Source of the DNA: Bacteroidetes bacterium UBA7688
GTDB taxonomy: Bacteria; Bacteroidota; Bacteroidia; Chitinophagales; Chitinophagaceae
Assembly: GCA_002482815.1 (NCBI GenBank)
Contig: DLGS01000291.1
Span: 1-16,552, forward strand
DNA length: 16,552 nucleotides
Direction of reading: 5' to 3'
In this document: positions 14,399 to 16,552 of the stretch, in pieces
How positions within the stretch are numbered: position 1 is the first letter of the stretch
Layout: each line of letters opens with the position of its first letter
Program-made: the position numbers and the translations under genes
The notes under the pieces: model-generated
Told to the model about the DNA's origin: nothing
Seen by the model: only the letters and a program-made list of their open reading frames with translations
The model's database searches: none

Positions 14399-15364
14399 AT
14401 GTCTTTATACTCTTCTGATGTTGAAGCGGCCAATGCGCTAAAGATACAATTTGAAGCTTTGAAAAAAGCAATAAGTAATGTAATTGTCGGACAAAACGAA
14501 GTGGTGGACCAATTGCTCATTTCAATGTTATGCAATGGACACAGCCTTTTGGTAGGCGTTCCCGGTCTGGCCAAGACCTTACTGATAAAAACTGTTGCAG
14601 ATGTAATGGACTTATCCTTCAAACGGATTCAGTTTACGCCCGACCTGATGCCGAGTGATATAGTCGGAGCGGAAATCCTGGATGAACACCGCAATTTTAA
14701 ATTTGTAAAAGGACCGCTTTTTGCCAATATCATCCTTGCCGATGAAATTAACCGTACACCGCCCAAAACGCAGGCTGCGCTACTGGAAGCTATGCAGGAA
14801 AAAACTGTAACAGCAGGCGGTATATTATATAAATTGCCAAGTCCTTTCTTCGTACTGGCTACCCAAAACCCTATCGAACAGGAAGGAACCTATCCTCTCC
14901 CCGAAGCACAGCTGGACAGGTTTATGTTTATGATTCACCTGGATTATCCGGCTTTTGAAGAAGAAGTGGATATTGTAAAAAACACAACAGGAGCTTTCAA
15001 CAATACTGTTTCGAAAGTGATGGATGCAGCAACGATTGCATCCTTCCAGGAGTTAGTTCGTCGCGTGCCTGTGGCTGATAATGTATTGGAATACGCCGTT
15101 TCATTGGCTCAAAAAACACGTCCTTCCAACCCCAACGCTCCTGCAGTAACGCAACAATATATTGCGTATGGAGCAGGACCAAGGGCTTCGCAGTATTTAG
15201 TCTTGAGTGCAAAATGTTATGCCTTGCTGAAAGGGAAATACTCACCGGATATCGAAGATGTGAAGGCAATGGCATTGTCTGTTTTAAGACATAGAGTTGT
15301 AAGGAATTATAAAGCGGAAGCAGAAGGTGTAACACAGGAACAATTGATTAAACAATTGCTTTAA
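14399..15364 (+). CDS. moxR: MoxR-type AAA+ ATPase
   Basis: This 321-residue cytosolic AAA+ chaperone-like ATPase belongs to the MoxR family. Walker A is GVPGLAKT (53-60), with the family's characteristic Ala-Lys-Thr. DLMPSDIVGAEIL (82-94) follows, Walker B is IILADEIN (111-118, catalytic Asp115-Glu116), and sensor 1 is LATQNPIEQEGTYPLPEAQLDRF (with Asn157 and Arg174). The C-terminal lid carries GAGPRASQYLVLSAKCYALLKG and a sensor-2-like ISVLRHRVV-type segment. Length and motif order are standard. Family members help mature or assemble partner proteins, often VWA-domain proteins encoded alongside DUF58 and BatA/BatB genes. None of these is adjacent here; the next gene is a CNNM/CBS protein. 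The ATG at 14399 is the first start and lies 75 nt from the divergent MazG-like gene. Confidence 0.93.
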   Translation: MSLYSSDVEAANALKIQFEALKKAISNVIVGQNEVVDQLLISMLCNGHSLLVGVPGLAKTLLIKTVADVMDLSFKRIQFTPDLMPSDIVGAEILDEHRNFKFVKGPLFANIILADEINRTPPKTQAALLEAMQEKTVTAGGILYKLPSPFFVLATQNPIEQEGTYPLPEAQLDRFMFMIHLDYPAFEEEVDIVKNTTGAFNNTVSKVMDAATIASFQELVRRVPVADNVLEYAVSLAQKTRPSNPNAPAVTQQYIAYGAGPRASQYLVLSAKCYALLKGKYSPDIEDVKAMALSVLRHRVVRNYKAEAEGVTQEQLIKQLL

Positions 15365-15368
15365 GCCT

Positions 15369-15406
15369 GTTTTAGCATACTTGTAAATGGTTTACAAGCT
15401 TAAAAC
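15369..15406 (+). terminator. Hairpin after moxR (possible weak terminator)
   Basis: CTTGTAAA (15380-15387), loop TGG, TTTACAAG (15391-15398) form a perfect 8-bp stem. It is extended by outer arms GTTTTA (15369-15374) and TAAAAC (15401-15406) across an internal loop. It starts 5 nt after the moxR stop. No U-tract follows, so it may attenuate, stabilise the mRNA end, or do neither. Confidence 0.35.
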
Positions 15407-15418
15407 CGAAATAGTTTC

Positions 15419-15439
15419 AGGATAATTATCCTATTTTTG
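15419..15439 (+). promoter_or_regulatory. Palindrome overlapping a -7 box just before the CNNM/CBS gene
   Basis: AGGATAATTATCCT (15419-15432) is a perfect 14-nt palindrome. Its last base is the first of TATTTTTG (15432-15439), a match to the -7 consensus. The ATG follows only 6 nt later at 15446, so transcription from this box would give a leaderless or nearly leaderless message. No -33 TTTG is seen at the right distance. Operator function is inferred. Confidence 0.4.
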
Positions 15440-15445
15440 AATCTT

Positions 15446-16552
15446 ATGGACAATACCCATCTCATACTCTACATTATCGGCTGCATCCTGATGATTGCCT
15501 TTTTTGCGGGTACTGAAATAGCATTTGTATCTGCGAGCAAACTCAATATTGAACTGAGGCGGAAACAAGGCACAATCGCCGGAAAGATTTTAGGCCGGTT
15601 TTCAAATAATCCTGAAGAATTTATTGGCTCAAGTCTTATTGGTGTCAATGTTTTTCTCGTTATTTACGGCCTGCTGATGACACAGCTTACTGCACCTTAC
15701 CTGCATAATATGCTTGGATTTGTAGAAGTAAGGTTTGGCCACAACGCCTTTGAATATGTGACGCTTGTTGCCGATACAATTATTGCAACTATCATCATTC
15801 TTTTTATTGCTGAATTTCTCCCCAAAATAATCTTTAAATCAAAAGCAGAAGTATTGCTGAGCGTTTTTGCAATACCCATGCAGCTCACCTATTTTATCTT
15901 TTATCCTTTGGCTAAACTCTTTGTGTCTATATCAGAGTTTATGCTGAAATACCTTCTGAATGTCCCGATTAAAAGCGGCAAGGATGTGTTTAACAGGATG
16001 GACCTCGAACATTTTGTAAAGCAAAGCTTGCACGGACACGAAAGTGACAGCAACGAACTGAATACAGAATTATTTGAGAACGCCCTGGACCTTGTGAATG
16101 TAAAAGTGCGCAAATGCATGATTCCACGAAACGAGGTGGAATCAGTAGACATCACCATGCCGATCAATGATGTACGCAAGCGTTTTATAGAAACCCAACT
16201 ATCAAAAATAGTCGTGTATGACGGTTCAATAGATAATATACTCGGGTATATGCATCATCTTGACCTGAACAGAAAGCCGGACAATATCCGTTCTGTTTTG
16301 CATAAAATATCAGCTGTTCCCGAGGCTATGAGCGCTGTGGATTTAATGAACCAGTTTACACGCGAAAGAAAAAGTATTGCATGGGTAATTGATGAATTTG
16401 GTGGAACTGCCGGCATTGTGACAATGGAAGATGTGCTCGAAGAAATCTTTGGTGATATCAACGATGAGTATGATGTGGAAGAATACGTTGAGCAGCAATT
16501 ATCAGAAAATGAATACATTTTTTCAGGAAGGCTGGAACTGGACTATCTGAAT
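15446..16552 (+). CDS. CNNM/CBS-domain membrane protein (CorC/HlyC-type), 3' end outside window
   Basis: The frame is open from the ATG at 15446 to the window end: 369 residues, incomplete. The N-terminal CNNM (DUF21) transmembrane domain spans about residues 1-160. It has the conserved FFAGTEIAFVSASKL in the first helix, FIGSSLIGVNVFLVIYGLL, and IAEFLPKIIF in the third segment. An acidic helical linker leads to a CBS pair: the first begins near MIPRNEVESVD (225 on), and the second ends with IAWVIDEFGGTAGIVTMEDVLEEIFGDI, the family signature. The beginning of the C-terminal CorC_HlyC transporter-associated domain is visible (YIFSGRLELDYLN) before the window ends. The family includes Mg/Co efflux-related proteins and putative hemolysins; CBS pairs bind adenine nucleotides. 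The related GldE of gliding motility was considered, but nothing specific supports it. It lies 81 nt after moxR, with its own candidate promoter. Confidence 0.92.
   Translation, partial: MDNTHLILYIIGCILMIAFFAGTEIAFVSASKLNIELRRKQGTIAGKILGRFSNNPEEFIGSSLIGVNVFLVIYGLLMTQLTAPYLHNMLGFVEVRFGHNAFEYVTLVADTIIATIIILFIAEFLPKIIFKSKAEVLLSVFAIPMQLTYFIFYPLAKLFVSISEFMLKYLLNVPIKSGKDVFNRMDLEHFVKQSLHGHESDSNELNTELFENALDLVNVKVRKCMIPRNEVESVDITMPINDVRKRFIETQLSKIVVYDGSIDNILGYMHHLDLNRKPDNIRSVLHKISAVPEAMSAVDLMNQFTRERKSIAWVIDEFGGTAGIVTMEDVLEEIFGDINDEYDVEEYVEQQLSENEYIFSGRLELDYLN

Noticed and set aside
1..16552. tRNA/rRNA genes, CRISPR arrays, insertion sequences, prophage or integrase genes
   Set aside because: No repeat-spacer pattern, terminal inverted repeats, transposase or integrase motifs, or RNA-gene-like stretches seen; intergenic gaps are all below 300 nt.

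Overview
The window reads as a chromosomal segment of a Bacteroidota bacterium, most likely from the Chitinophagaceae/Sphingobacteriia side of the phylum (the family-level placement is an inference). The reasons are an AT-rich composition, Bacteroidota-type -7 boxes (TAnnTTTG) ahead of several genes with little Shine-Dalgarno signal, and families typical of the phylum: a DUF4292 lipoprotein in a nucleotidyltransferase/TPR operon, 7TMR-DISM histidine kinases and LamG exoproteins. I see no rRNA, tRNA, CRISPR array, insertion sequence or phage gene.

Left part, plus strand (1-3952). The window opens inside a secreted LamG-domain protein. A DUF1275/YoaK-type membrane protein with its own promoter follows. 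Next is an overlapping pair of exported proteins: an unrecognised Cys-rich secreted protein and a DUF4440/SnoaL-like lipoprotein. A run of three small cytosolic genes (DUF1801, DUF2200, VOC) closes this side. A strong bidirectional hairpin terminator at 3991-4023 separates it from the converging operon.

Centre, minus strand (8888 down to 4038). Four tightly packed genes (gaps 9, 9 and 24 nt) form what looks like one operon: a GNAT-like putative acyltransferase of unknown substrate, a class I SAM methyltransferase, a 7TMR-DISM sensor histidine kinase, and a protein with an N-terminal receiver and a C-terminal histidine kinase. Two putative small-molecule enzymes transcribed just ahead of an extracellular-sensing kinase and its likely receiver partner suggest a home-made signal and its receptor. 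This is the most interesting part of the window, and the functional link is inference. An AT-rich leader with repeated TACAATA motifs lies upstream.

Right-centre, minus strand (14323 down to 9145). In transcription order: a MazG-like pyrophosphohydrolase; then a nucleotidyltransferase with its own -7 box, a long TPR protein and a DUF4292 lipoprotein, coupled by 4-nt and 8-nt overlaps (envelope or surface-polymer related); then a leucine/branched-chain amino-acid dehydrogenase ending at its own terminator.

Right end, plus strand (14399-16552). A MoxR-type AAA+ ATPase diverges from the MazG-like gene. A CNNM/CBS (CorC/HlyC-type) membrane protein follows and runs off the window; it begins only 6 nt after a -7-like box that overlaps a perfect 14-nt palindrome.
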